Of a DNA stretch of 64,000 nt, positions 42,753-51,237 are shown piece after piece. The stretch lies in the NCBI GenBank assembly GCA_023953615.1, contig JAMLJH010000001.1, forward strand, positions 2,273,360 through 2,337,359, read 5' to 3'. The notes under the pieces are model-generated. The model was not told the DNA's origin, made no database searches, and saw only the letters and a program-made list of their open reading frames with translations. A program made the position numbers and the translations under genes. Positions within the stretch are counted from its first letter, which is position 1. Every line of letters starts with the position of its first letter. This DNA is from Verrucomicrobiia bacterium (GTDB lineage: Bacteria; Verrucomicrobiota; Verrucomicrobiia; Limisphaerales; JADLHS01).

Positions 42753-43168
42753 ACGCAAAATATCTCCTCCTGATTCCACTGCTCGGCGCGATGCTGGCCA
42801 CCGGTTGTCGCACCCATGATCGCGGCCCGTATCTGCCCGAGAACTCGAAGCAGGCCGCCTACGAGAACACCGAGCGCTTCGTGCTGCTCGATCCCGGCAC
42901 GCAATACTCCGTCACCTGCTCCGGCATCAACGAACGCACGCTGGAGGACGGTCGCTTGGAAATCACGGCGCTGCTGCGTAACCGCGAGAATCGGCGCATC
43001 GAGATCCAGGCCAACTGCGTTTTCAAAGATGGCAACATGATGCCGATTGACGATGAAACTCCGTTTCAAGCCGTCATTTTGACGGAGAACGCCACGGAAG
43101 CGGTGAAGTTCACTTCCATGAATAATCGCGCGAAAAAATACACCGTTCGCGTGCGCCAGGCGCGTTGA
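42749..43168 (+). CDS. YcfL-like (DUF1425) lipoprotein
   Basis: 139 residues with lipobox GAMLATGC. The mature part (YSVTCSGINERTLEDGRLEI, ALLRNRENRRIEIQANCVFKD, MPIDDETPFQAVILTENATEAVKFTS; quoted in pieces) fits the YcfL/DUF1425 immunoglobulin-like family found beside lpoB in Escherichia coli and many others. The ATG overlaps the previous stop (ATGA), so it is translationally coupled. Function not established even in model species; the repeated linkage suggests help in peptidoglycan synthesis control. A hairpin follows the stop (CCCCGACTC at 43183, GAGTTGGGG at 43199). Confidence 0.82.
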   Translation: MNAKYLLLIPLLGAMLATGCRTHDRGPYLPENSKQAAYENTERFVLLDPGTQYSVTCSGINERTLEDGRLEITALLRNRENRRIEIQANCVFKDGNMMPIDDETPFQAVILTENATEAVKFTSMNNRAKKYTVRVRQAR

Positions 43169-43189
43169 GCTGAAGTCGCCTGCCCCGAC

Positions 43190-43771
43190 TCACGCGTCGA
43201 GTTGGGGCGATTGGATTTCACCCCACAACTCCCGCAAGTCGTCATCGGCCAGCGCCATGGCGTGAATTGGTTGTGTGCCGCCGATCTCGCAGGCGCGCCA
43301 CAACCAGCGCCGCGCGGCGGGCAGATTGCCCAACCGACACTCGTAACACGCCAGGTTGAAGGCGATGGTGGCCTCGCGCGGAAATTTTTTTGCGGCCGGG
43401 ATCAGAAAATCGCGCGCGGGTTCGATGCCGCCGCCGGTTTTGCGTCGCAGGGCGTACGCGCAATGCAACCAACCCGCCGGTTCATCCGGCAGCGCGCGCA
43501 CCAGTTGCTCGGCACATTGAAAGGCCGCGTCCCAATCCCGGTCCGTCGCCGCCAGGGCGAAGCGCAAACTCAACACGGCTGGATGCGTTTGGTTTTCCGG
43601 ACTGATCGCCGCCAGTTCCGTTCGCGCTTCTTTGGGATTACCCAGTTCCAACCAGCCACACGCCGCGCTGACGTAATGTGCATCCGGATTCTCCAGCGGT
43701 TTCACGCGCCGAACATAGGCCCGCGGCGTCGCTTCGGCAATGCCCTTCCGACAATGCGAAGACGGCCGCAA
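43190..43771 (-). CDS. TPR-like helical-repeat protein
   Basis: 193 residues; the real start may be the GTG at 43705 (VKPLENPDAHYVSAACGWLE). The sequence is a string of helix pairs: YVSAACGWLELGNPKEARTE, AVLSLRFALAATDRDWDAAF, LHCAYALRRKTGGGIEPARD, EATIAFNLACYECRLGNLPA, with a closing MALADDDLRELWGEI. These are tetratricopeptide-type repeats, also seen in many small cytoplasmic proteins of unknown role. No signal peptide. It converges on the YcfL-like gene and diverges from the phosphofructokinase gene. Function not assigned. Confidence 0.7.
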   Translation of the reverse strand: MRPSSHCRKGIAEATPRAYVRRVKPLENPDAHYVSAACGWLELGNPKEARTELAAISPENQTHPAVLSLRFALAATDRDWDAAFQCAEQLVRALPDEPAGWLHCAYALRRKTGGGIEPARDFLIPAAKKFPREATIAFNLACYECRLGNLPAARRWLWRACEIGGTQPIHAMALADDDLRELWGEIQSPQLDA

Positions 43772-43850
43772 CGGTCGGAATTCTTTCCCAGTTCGATCAG
43801 AATTCCGTTTTGACTAATAACCTCCGAGTTGGCAAGGTGACGAACATTTT

Positions 43851-45131
43851 ATGGCTGAACTTATTGGAAACTTACTGGTGGCACAATCGGGCGGGCCCAC
43901 CGCCGTTATTAATGCAAGTGTGGCGGGAGTAATCACGGAAGCGGGAAAACACGAGAATATTGAAGAGATTTACGGTGGTTTGAATGGAATCCTCGGCATT
44001 CTTAATGAGGAATTGATTGATATCAACGACGAGAAACGCAGCACCATTGAGGGATTGAAGTACACTCCGGGCGCCGCGCTGGGCACCTGCCGCTATAAAA
44101 TAGATTTTAAGAAATCGCCCGAAAAAGCTGCCCGGGACATGGACCGGTTGTTCGAGGTTTTTGCCGCCCACAACATTCGCTATTTCTTTTATGCTGGCGG
44201 CAATGATTCCCAGGATACTTCGCATAAAATTCACGAGGAGGCGATCAAGCGCGGCTACGATATTCGCGTGATCGGCGTGCCCAAGACCATTGATAACGAC
44301 CTGCCCTTCACGGATAGCTGCCCCGGTTACGGTTCGGTGATCAAATACAATTCGGCCACGGTTATGGAAATCGGGATTGACGCCGGCTCCATGGCAACGG
44401 ACAGCGGCTCTTGTTACATCATTGAGGTGATGGGGCGGTCGGCGGGGTGGATTGCCGCCGGAACGGTGCTAGCCAAGCGGGGCGATGTCTCCAAGCCGCC
44501 GCATATCATTTTATTGCCGGAGCAGGCGTTTGATGAGGAGGCGTTTCTGGCCAAGGTGAAGGAGATCGTTGCGGCGCATAAGTATTGCGTTGTTGTTGTC
44601 GGAGAAGGCATCAAGGACAAGGACGGCAACGAGGTGGGCGTGGATAAAACGCGCTTGGATTCGTTTGGACATCCGGTGTTGGCGGGCGTGTCGGAGAAGT
44701 TGAAGGATTTGGTGCAGGAGCGGATGGGTTTCAAGACGCGCATCGTGCTGCTGGGATACGCGCAGCGCGCGGCGGGCCACTTTGCGAGCGCCACCGATGC
44801 GAAGAACGCGTTTGCCTGCGGCGAAGCGGCGGTGCGCGCCGCCGTTGACGGCAAGGCCGGTTACATGGTGAAAATTGTGCGCCAGACCAACGCTGACGGT
44901 TCGATTTCTTGGGGCACGGATCTGCACCTGCTGTCAGAAGTGGCGAACGTGGAACATTTGATTCCGCAGGAGTGGATCAATCAGGATGAATTCCTGCCGA
45001 ATGAAAAATTCGTTGCGTATGCGAAACCGTTGATTGAAGGCGAAATCCAAGTGCCGATGGAAGACGGTTTGCCGAAGTACGCCGTGCTGGAGAAGGTGCC
45101 GGTGGATAAACAATTGCCCGCTCGGGCGTAA
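43851..45131 (+). CDS. pfp: Phosphofructokinase, PPi-dependent type
   Basis: 426 residues. It opens with GNLLVAQSGGPTAVINAS, the phosphate-binding loop of the family. Active-site segments: AGGNDSQDT (residues 115-123), PKTIDNDLPFTDSCPGYGS (144-162), EVMGRSAGWIAAG and VVVGEGIKDK. The Lys in PKTIDND and the Asp following GGN are the residues that mark use of pyrophosphate in place of ATP; ATP enzymes have PGTIDND and GGDG. The GGND form occurs in a less studied branch. Converts fructose 6-phosphate to fructose 1,6-bisphosphate, reversibly if PPi-linked. A terminator follows 20 bases after its stop. Confidence 0.92.
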   Translation: MAELIGNLLVAQSGGPTAVINASVAGVITEAGKHENIEEIYGGLNGILGILNEELIDINDEKRSTIEGLKYTPGAALGTCRYKIDFKKSPEKAARDMDRLFEVFAAHNIRYFFYAGGNDSQDTSHKIHEEAIKRGYDIRVIGVPKTIDNDLPFTDSCPGYGSVIKYNSATVMEIGIDAGSMATDSGSCYIIEVMGRSAGWIAAGTVLAKRGDVSKPPHIILLPEQAFDEEAFLAKVKEIVAAHKYCVVVVGEGIKDKDGNEVGVDKTRLDSFGHPVLAGVSEKLKDLVQERMGFKTRIVLLGYAQRAAGHFASATDAKNAFACGEAAVRAAVDGKAGYMVKIVRQTNADGSISWGTDLHLLSEVANVEHLIPQEWINQDEFLPNEKFVAYAKPLIEGEIQVPMEDGLPKYAVLEKVPVDKQLPARA

Positions 45132-45151
45132 CCGCAGGTTGTTCTGGATCA

Positions 45152-45183
45152 GCCGTCGGGATTCCAATTCCGGCGGCTTTTTT
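45152..45183 (+). terminator. Rho-independent terminator after phosphofructokinase gene
   Basis: GCCGTCGG (45152-45159) pairs with CCGGCGGC (45170-45177) with one G-T wobble and a 10-base loop, followed by six T residues. It separates the phosphofructokinase and aspartate-semialdehyde dehydrogenase transcripts. Confidence 0.82.
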
Positions 45184-45270
45184 CAGGCGTATCGCGAAGG
45201 CCGGTCGGCGTTTCGACTCCGGGCATCCATTGACACTCCCGCTGCGTCCGTTACAGTTTGATTTTGAGTT

Positions 45271-46275
45271 ATGAATAAAAATCCACACCTTGCCATCGTC
45301 GGGGCCACGGGCGCCGTGGGCGTCGAAATGGTGAAGACTTTGGAGAAGCGCCGCTTTCCCGTCGGCCAATTGACTCTTTTGGCCTCGGCGCGTTCCGCCG
45401 GCAAGAAGCTCAAGTTCGCCGGACAGGATTTGGTGGTGCAGGAATTGACCCCGGATTCTTTTCGCGGAGTGGATATTGCCTTGTTCAGCGCGGGCGGCAG
45501 CATTTCCAAGGAGTTTGTGCCGCACGCCGTGGCGGCGGGTTGCGTGGTGGTGGATAATTCCTCGGCGTTTCGCCAGGACCCGAAAGTTCCGCTGGTGATT
45601 CCAGAAATCAACGCGGCGGATATCAAGGCGCACCAAGGCATCATTGCCAATCCCAACTGCACCACGGCGATTACCTTGATGGCGTTGTATCCGTTGCATC
45701 AGGCGTTTGGCGTGAAACGCATCTTTGCCTCCAGTTACCAGGCGGTTTCAGGCACGGGCGCGAAGGCTTTGGAGGAACTTGAGCGGCAGGTGGGGCAAAT
45801 CGTTCATCACGAGCCGGTGACCCGGCAGGTGTATCCGCACCAGATCGCCTTCAACGTGCTGCCACAGGTGGATTCGTTTCTGCCCTCCGGATATACGAAG
45901 GAAGAGATGAAGATGGAGAACGAGGGTCGCCGCATCATGCACCATGACCAATTCCGCGCCAGCGTCACCTGCGTACGCGTGCCGGTTTATCGCTCCCATT
46001 CCGTCGCGGTGAGTGCGGAGTTTGAACGTCCGGTCAGTGTGGAGTCGGCGCGCGCGGTATTGCGGCAGGCGCCGGGCTTGGACGTGGTGGATGAACCGGA
46101 AAAACAGCAATACCCGATGCCGCTGTTTACCACCGAAAAATATAATTGCGAAGTAGGGCGACTCCGCCAGGATTGCGCGCTCGATAACGGATTGTGTTTT
46201 TGGGTCAGTGGCGATCAATTGCTCAAAGGCGCCGCGCTGAACGCGGTGCAGATCGCGGAAGAATTGGTGAAATGA
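45271..46275 (+). CDS. asd: Aspartate-semialdehyde dehydrogenase
   Basis: 334 residues, normal for the family. NADP-binding loop LAIVGATGAVGVEM at the N-terminus; catalytic Cys130 in IIANPNCTTA; SYQAVSGTGAKALEEL; active-site His and Arg in VPVYRSHSVAVSAEFERPVS. The enzyme reduces aspartyl phosphate to aspartate semialdehyde, the branch point to lysine, diaminopimelate, threonine and methionine. It lies between two terminator or repeat regions, so it is probably a single-gene transcript. Start is the ATG preceded by a poor Shine-Dalgarno (TTTGAG). Confidence 0.96.
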   Translation: MNKNPHLAIVGATGAVGVEMVKTLEKRRFPVGQLTLLASARSAGKKLKFAGQDLVVQELTPDSFRGVDIALFSAGGSISKEFVPHAVAAGCVVVDNSSAFRQDPKVPLVIPEINAADIKAHQGIIANPNCTTAITLMALYPLHQAFGVKRIFASSYQAVSGTGAKALEELERQVGQIVHHEPVTRQVYPHQIAFNVLPQVDSFLPSGYTKEEMKMENEGRRIMHHDQFRASVTCVRVPVYRSHSVAVSAEFERPVSVESARAVLRQAPGLDVVDEPEKQQYPMPLFTTEKYNCEVGRLRQDCALDNGLCFWVSGDQLLKGAALNAVQIAEELVK

Positions 46276-46373
46276 TTTTCAACCACGGATGAACACGGAT
46301 AAAAACCAAGCAGCGCAGAAATGCGGAGAACGCAGAGAACCGCAAAGATTTTGAGTTGTCTCGGGCGCATCGT

Positions 46374-46485
46374 CGGAGCGCGACCGGTCCCCGGTCGCAG
46401 CGCGTGGCCCGCCACCAAAGCGCTGGAAAAGCTCGACGCTTTCGCCGGGGCGGGGCGCTGCGGGCGGAGACCGCCCGCGCTCCGG
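46374..46485 (+). repeat. Single unit of the ~120-bp two-hairpin repeat
   Basis: GGAGCGCGACCGGTCCCCGG...CGCAGCG, a middle part, then GCTGCGGGCGGAGACCGCCCGC and GCTCC. Two strong stems (GCGACCGG/CCGGTCGC and GCGGGCGG/CCGCCCGC) frame the unit. It is upstream of the 3-methyladenine glycosylase gene, while three tandem relatives are downstream of it. The preceding 100 bases (46276-46373) hold a CCACGGATGAACACGGATAA-type dispersed sequence common in these genomes. Confidence 0.72.
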
Positions 46486-46566
46486 GGTAATGTCAAGCAG
46501 CGTCCTTTTATCTCTGCGCCGCTCCGCGTTCTTTGCACCTCTGCGTTTTTTCGGCATATTTCCGCC

Positions 46567-47118
46567 ATGCAAAAACTGCCGCGCTGCTTTTACGATCGCG
46601 ACACCGTCACCGTTGCGCACGAATTGCTGGGCAAACTGCTCGTGCATCGCACGGCGGCGGCGGAACGCATCGGGCGAATCGTGGAAGTGGAGGCTTATCT
46701 GGGCCCGCACGATCTGGCGGCGCACTCGTCCAAGGGATTGACGGAGCGCACCAAGGTCATGTTCGGTCCGCCGGGTTACGCCTATGTTTATCTCATCTAC
46801 GGGATGCACCATTGCCTGAACGTTGTGACCGAGCGGGAAGGGCGCGGTTGTGCGGTATTACTGCGCGCGCTGGAGCCGGTGGCGCAGCTTCCCGAACGCA
46901 CCAACGGCCCGGCGTTGCTCACTCGCGCCTTGCAAATTGACCGGCGATTTTATGGCCACGACCTGCTGAGCGACGACCTGTTCATCGCGGCGGACGCCGT
47001 GGCGGCGCCCATCAAAATCGTGAAACGCCCGCGCATCGGCGTGGATTATGCCGGGGTCTGGGCGAAGCGACGCCTGCGCTTTTACATCAAAGGCAATCCG
47101 TTCGTCTCGCGGCGGTGA
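46567..47118 (+). CDS. mpg: 3-methyladenine DNA glycosylase (AAG/MPG family)
   Basis: 183 residues from the ATG at 46567; the frame is open upstream but there it is repeat DNA. Family segments: VAHELLGKLLVHR, GRIVEVEAYLGPHDLAAHSS (with catalytic Glu in VEAY), KVMFGPPGYAYVYLIYGMHH, CAVLLRALEP, NGPALLTRAL and RIGVDYAGVWAKRRLRFYI. The enzyme removes alkylated purines and hypoxanthine from DNA. It lies between units of the two-hairpin repeat, suggesting a stand-alone transcript. Confidence 0.94.
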   Translation: MQKLPRCFYDRDTVTVAHELLGKLLVHRTAAAERIGRIVEVEAYLGPHDLAAHSSKGLTERTKVMFGPPGYAYVYLIYGMHHCLNVVTEREGRGCAVLLRALEPVAQLPERTNGPALLTRALQIDRRFYGHDLLSDDLFIAADAVAAPIKIVKRPRIGVDYAGVWAKRRLRFYIKGNPFVSRR

Positions 47119-47162
47119 AATGGAGCGTTGGCAGGATTGACGGGTCCCATAATTTTGGTGGG

Positions 47163-47524
47163 TATCCCCTCGGACCGCGAGCGGTCCCCCGCTCGCAGCG
47201 TTCCGAAAGGCCGAGGATTTGAAATTGCTCGAACGCGTCTCTCATCATTCATGCGCTGCGGATGGGGACCATCCGCGCTCCGGTATCTTCTCGGGCTGCG
47301 AGCCGTCTCGGCTCGCAGCGTCCCACAAGGCCGAGGATTTGAAATTGCTCGAACGCGTCTCTCATCATCCACGCGCTGCGGATGGAGACCATCCGCGCTC
47401 CGATATCCCCTCGGAGCGCGAGCGGTCCCCCGCTCGCAGCGTCCCACAAGGTCGAAGACTTGGAATTGTTCGGATGCATCTCTCGTCATTCATGCACTGC
47501 GGATGGGGGACCATCCGCGCTCCA
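47163..47524 (+). repeat. Three tandem ~120-bp units, each with two hairpins
   Basis: Units start at 47163, 47284 and 47404 (periods 121 and 120). Each has TATCnnCTCGG, a first palindrome (GCGAGCGG-TCCC-CCGCTCGC in units 1 and 3, GCGAGCCG-TCT-CGGCTCGC in unit 2), a conserved middle (GAGGATTTGAAATTGCTCGA), and a second palindrome (GCGGATGG...CCATCCGC) ending GCTCC. Arm changes in unit 2 are matched on the opposite arm, so pairing is kept. No coding function. The remaining spacer to 47739 shows nothing I can assign. Confidence 0.88.
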
Positions 47525-47739
47525 CAACGGTGCGCTCTTTTCCTGTCATAAGCGCGTCGCGCGAGGGTTTTTGATCGCAGCAGGTATTATCTTTGGTGGC
47601 GGTATTTTGCTTTGTCGTCTTTCAATAGCCTTGGGGAAGAGGCTTCATTTGTTATGAGCTGGTGATCGGCCTTGCGCATCTCCCACGGTGTGCCGTTGTC
47701 ATTGAAAGCGTCGAACCTTGAACCTACAGTCATATTCTG

Positions 47740-48156
47740 ATGCTTGAAGCCCGTACTGAAACTGGAATCGTCTTTTACGATGGGGTCTGCGGGTTATGTC
47801 AGCGTTGGGTGCGGTTTCTCTTGCAGCGCGATAAAGCGCAAACGCTCCGCTTCGCGCCGTTGCAAGGGGAGACGGCCAAGGCGCGGACGGATTTGCCAAC
47901 CGAATTGCGCACCGTGGTTTTCATCCTGCGCCCCGGCACGCCAGACGAGCAAATCTTCACGCGTTCGGAGGCGGCGTTGCGATTGCTGGAGCACCTCGGC
48001 GGCATCTGGCGGGTGGTTTCCTGGTTGCGGATCATTCCGCGCGGCGTTCGCGATGGCATTTACGATTTCATTGCGCGGCGGCGCTATCGGTGGTTTGGAA
48101 AGGATGAGTCGTGTCCACTGCCGCCGACGGAATGGCAGGCAAGATTTTTGCCGTGA
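47740..48156 (+). CDS. DCC-family (DUF393) thiol-disulfide oxidoreductase-like protein
   Basis: 138 residues. The defining motif VFYDGVCGLCQRWVRFLL (D-G-x-C-x-x-C) is at residues ~11-28. LRFAPLQGETA and FTRSEAALRLLEHLGG follow, then the conserved end YDFIARRRYRWFGKDESCPL. The family is thioredoxin-like and presumed to act in disulfide exchange; substrates are not known. Cytoplasmic by lack of a signal peptide. A GC-rich hairpin with a T-run follows (48210-48245). Confidence 0.9.
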   Translation: MLEARTETGIVFYDGVCGLCQRWVRFLLQRDKAQTLRFAPLQGETAKARTDLPTELRTVVFILRPGTPDEQIFTRSEAALRLLEHLGGIWRVVSWLRIIPRGVRDGIYDFIARRRYRWFGKDESCPLPPTEWQARFLP

Positions 48157-48209
48157 ATTTGGTAGGTCGCGTCACTCTGTGCGCGCCGTCGTCTGACTGG
48201 CACAAATGC

Positions 48210-48245
48210 GGCGGGCGGAAGATTGCCCGCCTTACCTGTTTTTCA
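48210..48245 (+). terminator. Hairpin with T-run after DCC gene
   Basis: GGCGGGC (48210-48216) pairs with GCCCGCC (48225-48231), then TTACCTGTTTTT. It looks like a rho-independent terminator, although the same hairpin type also occurs as an intergenic repeat in related genomes. Confidence 0.5.
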
Positions 48246-48314
48246 ATCTAACAATGCGGCACGGCCGGATTCGCGATTGTGCTTTGCGTGGGAGCGGCGA
48301 ATAATGGCGTGGTT

Positions 48315-48488
48315 ATGAATGAAACACCTGCCCCAACTGAAACCAAGCCGCGTTACACCTGGCCCTGGTTTGTGGCGGCGCTGGTTTTGGCGGCGGTGGT
48401 GATCACGGTTTTATCGGTGCGTCGGGAAGCCCAGCGGGTGCAGCAGCAGCAAGAATTGTTGCAGCGATTCCCCGGCACCAACAACTAA
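48315..48488 (+). CDS. Small single-helix membrane protein
   Basis: 57 residues from the ATG at 48315 (MNETPAPTETKPRYTWPWFV). One hydrophobic helix (WPWFVAALVLAAVVITVLSV) then a charged Gln-rich tail (RREAQRVQQQQELLQRF). Likely N-in or N-out single-pass protein; family not recognised. It ends six bases from the stop of the convergent large secreted protein gene. Confidence 0.6.
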   Translation: MNETPAPTETKPRYTWPWFVAALVLAAVVITVLSVRREAQRVQQQQELLQRFPGTNN

Positions 48489-48494
48489 CCGGCC

Positions 48495-51173
48495 TCAGGG
48501 ACGGCGGACGCGGAAGTAACGCGATTCATTGGTTTCGAGTGGAACGGCGATTTCAACCGGCGCACCCGTGCCGAGCAGATTGGTTTGCGTCACCCAGGTA
48601 GGAGAGGTCAAATCAGCGGTCCATTCCACGGTGTAGCTTGCGTCGGCCTCGGTGGTGAAGCGGAAATGAAATTCATTGCCCACCAGGTGCGGCGATACGA
48701 TTTCCGCCGGTTCGACGATCAGGTTCGCAACGCGGATATTATCGAAGATCGCGAAGTTGTTGAAATCGCCGACGGAATTAAAGTGGTCATTGTAACCAAT
48801 CAGGATGTTTCCCTCCGTGTAGTCGTAGGTGTTGGTGTATTGCGCCACAATGGTGTCATTCAGCAGCCAGGTGATGTGATTGTTGATCTGGCGCACTTCA
48901 CCGCGAATCCAGCCCAAGCCCGCCGTGCCTGCTGGTGTGGCCTCTAAACCCGGAATGATCTTGGCCGGAAACAACGCTACGAATCCGGGATCGGCGCTGT
49001 CGAAGCGCGGCCCAAGTAACGGGGCCGGACCGAAATCGGTATTGTCCGCGGTCATCAAAATCGGCGCTCCCGCGCCGCCGCCACGGAAGACGGAGTAGTC
49101 CCGCAACGTGGTCGAGGTGGCGGAAGAATCGTTTTCGCCTTCCACGGCAAAGAACAGTCCGTCACTCGGCGCCTGTCCGACGCGGTTGGTGACGTTGCCG
49201 GAATGATTGATGCCGAACAACGCGTGTTCCGTGGACGTTGCGGGATCAAACCAGTTGATCCAGAGATCGAACTTGAACGAATAATCGCCCGAGAAATGCT
49301 GGCCGACGGGATAGAGATTGACCGCCGCCGCGCCGGGAGTCGCGTCTTTGTTCACCGTCAGGAAGAGTCCCTTGGTTGTTCCATTCGCCGAATGGGGCGC
49401 CGGCGGAATTTCGGTGGGAAATGCGACGCTTGAATAGTCGAAGCCAAAAATGGCCTGGAAATCAAAACCGCTCGCCGCGGAGCGATACACAATTTTGTAA
49501 CCGTTCGTGATGGCGGGACTGGTGACTTCAATCAGTGTATCGTAAGCCTCAAAATCGTCAACAAACCCGAGCGCGAGCCGCGCCGTGGCGCTGGTCACGT
49601 GGCCCAAGTCGTTCGCCACCACCACGGAATAGATTCCCACATGAGCCGCCTGCGCGTTGGTGCGGGTAAAGGTTGCGTTGGTGGCGCCGTCGAGATTACT
49701 GCCGTTGAAACGCCATTGATAGGTGAGGGGAGGACTGCCGGCGGCACCGACGGTGAACGTGGCGTTGTCGCCGGGATTCACCACCTGGCTCAGCGGTTGC
49801 GTGGTGATGGTTGGCGGAAGCGGGACGCCCGTCACGGTCAGTAAGGTTGTTGCACTGGTGATTGAGCCGCTGAAATCGCTCACGATGACCTCGTAGTCGC
49901 CGATGGCTTCCGCTTGCGCGTGCGCAATCGAGAAAGAGCTGGCGGTTGCGCCCGGCAGATTGGTGCCGTGGCTGCGCCATTGGTAATGCAACGGCTCGGT
50001 GCCGTACGCATCGGCGGTAAAAGTGACCGGATCATTCAAGGCGACCGTGGGGTTGGTGGGAGCAACGCTGACGGAGAGGGGAATGTGATAAACGTGCAGG
50101 GTTTGACCGGACATGTAACCGAGGGTCGGACTGGCGAAGCGGATGCGATTGATCGAACGCGTATTGCTGTAGCCTTCCGGGGTCCAAGTGACGCCGCCAT
50201 CCACGGTGTGGATAAAGGTGTACGGCGGATTGAGCACGGTGGAGCCGCCCATCCAACCTTCCGTTTCGCTGACAAAGCCAATGCCTTGCACGCCAAACGA
50301 GCTGGGTGAACCGATGGCACTCAGCGGAATGCCGTTGGAAACCCACGTCGAGCCGCCATCGGTGGTTTTGTAGAAAATGACTTTGTCGTAGGCGCTGTTC
50401 TGTTGCAGCGAAGCGTAACCGACATCGGGCGAGGGCCAGGTCATCTTCCAAAAATAACTGTTGGCCACCGTGGTGGTCACGAGCACCTGCCAGGAAAGTC
50501 CGCCGTTGGTGGTGCGCGCGATGCTGCCGTAATAAGGCGGCGCGCTGAACTGATTGGTGTCCATGCCCAGAATAAATCCCGTCTGGGAATCCTTGAAATA
50601 AACGTCCATCAATCCACCCATCACTCCGCCGGCGGTCAGGTTCGTCGTCCACCAACTGTTGCCGCCGTCTTCCGTTTTGGTGAAATGCGCCGGGCCGCGC
50701 ACGCGGCCCACCCCGTAAACGTGTTGCGCATCCAGCACGTGCATCGCGCAAAAGCCCTTCATGTCCGTGGCGTTGATGCTCGGAACAACGCTCCAGGTTT
50801 CACCGCCATCGAACGTCTCGTAGAGCAGGTTCGTATCCGTCACGTTGCCATCGTAAGAGCCGGGACCGAGATTGCCCGCCCAGCCGCGGGTGAGTGACGC
50901 GAAACCAATCGCGCGAAAATGCGGGATCGGCCCATTCAGCGAAGTCATGCGCGTCCAGTTCAATCCGCCGTTGGTCGTGCGGTAAATTCCGTCAATGCCG
51001 CGCGCGCTCCAGCCGTTGGTCTGGCCGATAAAAACCACGTCGTCGTGCCGTAGCGTATTGTTGAGTGGCGTGCCGGGAAACTGAGTCCACACCGGCGTTT
51101 GCGCGGATAAGTTGTGCGTTACCCCGAGGATGACTGAAACGAAACCGGCAATGAAACAAAGCAGACGACGCAT
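48495..51173 (-). CDS. Large secreted protein with YCF48/BNR-like propeller and Ig-like domains
   Basis: 892 residues with a signal peptide (LCFIAGFVSVILGVTHNLSAQ). Residues ~30-400 repeat GxxGIYRTTNGGLNWTRM-like units (TFDGGETWSVV, TEDGGNSWWTT, TTDGGSTWVSN, TVDGGVTWTPE), the Asp-box blades of a YCF48/sortilin-type propeller. Then two Ig-like domains (~400-570: PTNPTVALNDPVTFTADAYG, QWRSHGTNL and LTYQWRFNGSNLDGATNATF), then a lectin-like region (~575-800) and a final beta domain (FRFTTEADASYTVEWTADLT) that ends ...SRYFRVRRP. Probably surface-displayed or extracellular. No enzyme motif is visible. Confidence 0.8.
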   Translation of the reverse strand: MRRLLCFIAGFVSVILGVTHNLSAQTPVWTQFPGTPLNNTLRHDDVVFIGQTNGWSARGIDGIYRTTNGGLNWTRMTSLNGPIPHFRAIGFASLTRGWAGNLGPGSYDGNVTDTNLLYETFDGGETWSVVPSINATDMKGFCAMHVLDAQHVYGVGRVRGPAHFTKTEDGGNSWWTTNLTAGGVMGGLMDVYFKDSQTGFILGMDTNQFSAPPYYGSIARTTNGGLSWQVLVTTTVANSYFWKMTWPSPDVGYASLQQNSAYDKVIFYKTTDGGSTWVSNGIPLSAIGSPSSFGVQGIGFVSETEGWMGGSTVLNPPYTFIHTVDGGVTWTPEGYSNTRSINRIRFASPTLGYMSGQTLHVYHIPLSVSVAPTNPTVALNDPVTFTADAYGTEPLHYQWRSHGTNLPGATASSFSIAHAQAEAIGDYEVIVSDFSGSITSATTLLTVTGVPLPPTITTQPLSQVVNPGDNATFTVGAAGSPPLTYQWRFNGSNLDGATNATFTRTNAQAAHVGIYSVVVANDLGHVTSATARLALGFVDDFEAYDTLIEVTSPAITNGYKIVYRSAASGFDFQAIFGFDYSSVAFPTEIPPAPHSANGTTKGLFLTVNKDATPGAAAVNLYPVGQHFSGDYSFKFDLWINWFDPATSTEHALFGINHSGNVTNRVGQAPSDGLFFAVEGENDSSATSTTLRDYSVFRGGGAGAPILMTADNTDFGPAPLLGPRFDSADPGFVALFPAKIIPGLEATPAGTAGLGWIRGEVRQINNHITWLLNDTIVAQYTNTYDYTEGNILIGYNDHFNSVGDFNNFAIFDNIRVANLIVEPAEIVSPHLVGNEFHFRFTTEADASYTVEWTADLTSPTWVTQTNLLGTGAPVEIAVPLETNESRYFRVRRP

Positions 51174-51237
51174 AAAATAAACGTCGTTAGTCTATCCGAA
51201 ATCCGTGGTTAAGCCATCGCCAAATCCAGTCGGCGAA

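Noticed and set aside
43183..43207. Hairpin as terminator between convergent genes
   Set aside because: The stem is good (CCCCGACTC/GAGTTGGGG) but lacks a T-run and overlaps the last codons of the TPR-like gene, so a terminator is not supported.
47163..47524. Possible CRISPR array
   Set aside because: Units are 120 bp long and similar throughout; there are no short repeats with unique spacers and no cas genes in the window.
47559..47657. Short hydrophobic reading frame (FLIAAGIIFGGGILLCRL)
   Set aside because: It has no ATG or GTG start and runs out of the tandem repeat; about 29 residues from a TTG. Not enough to call a gene.
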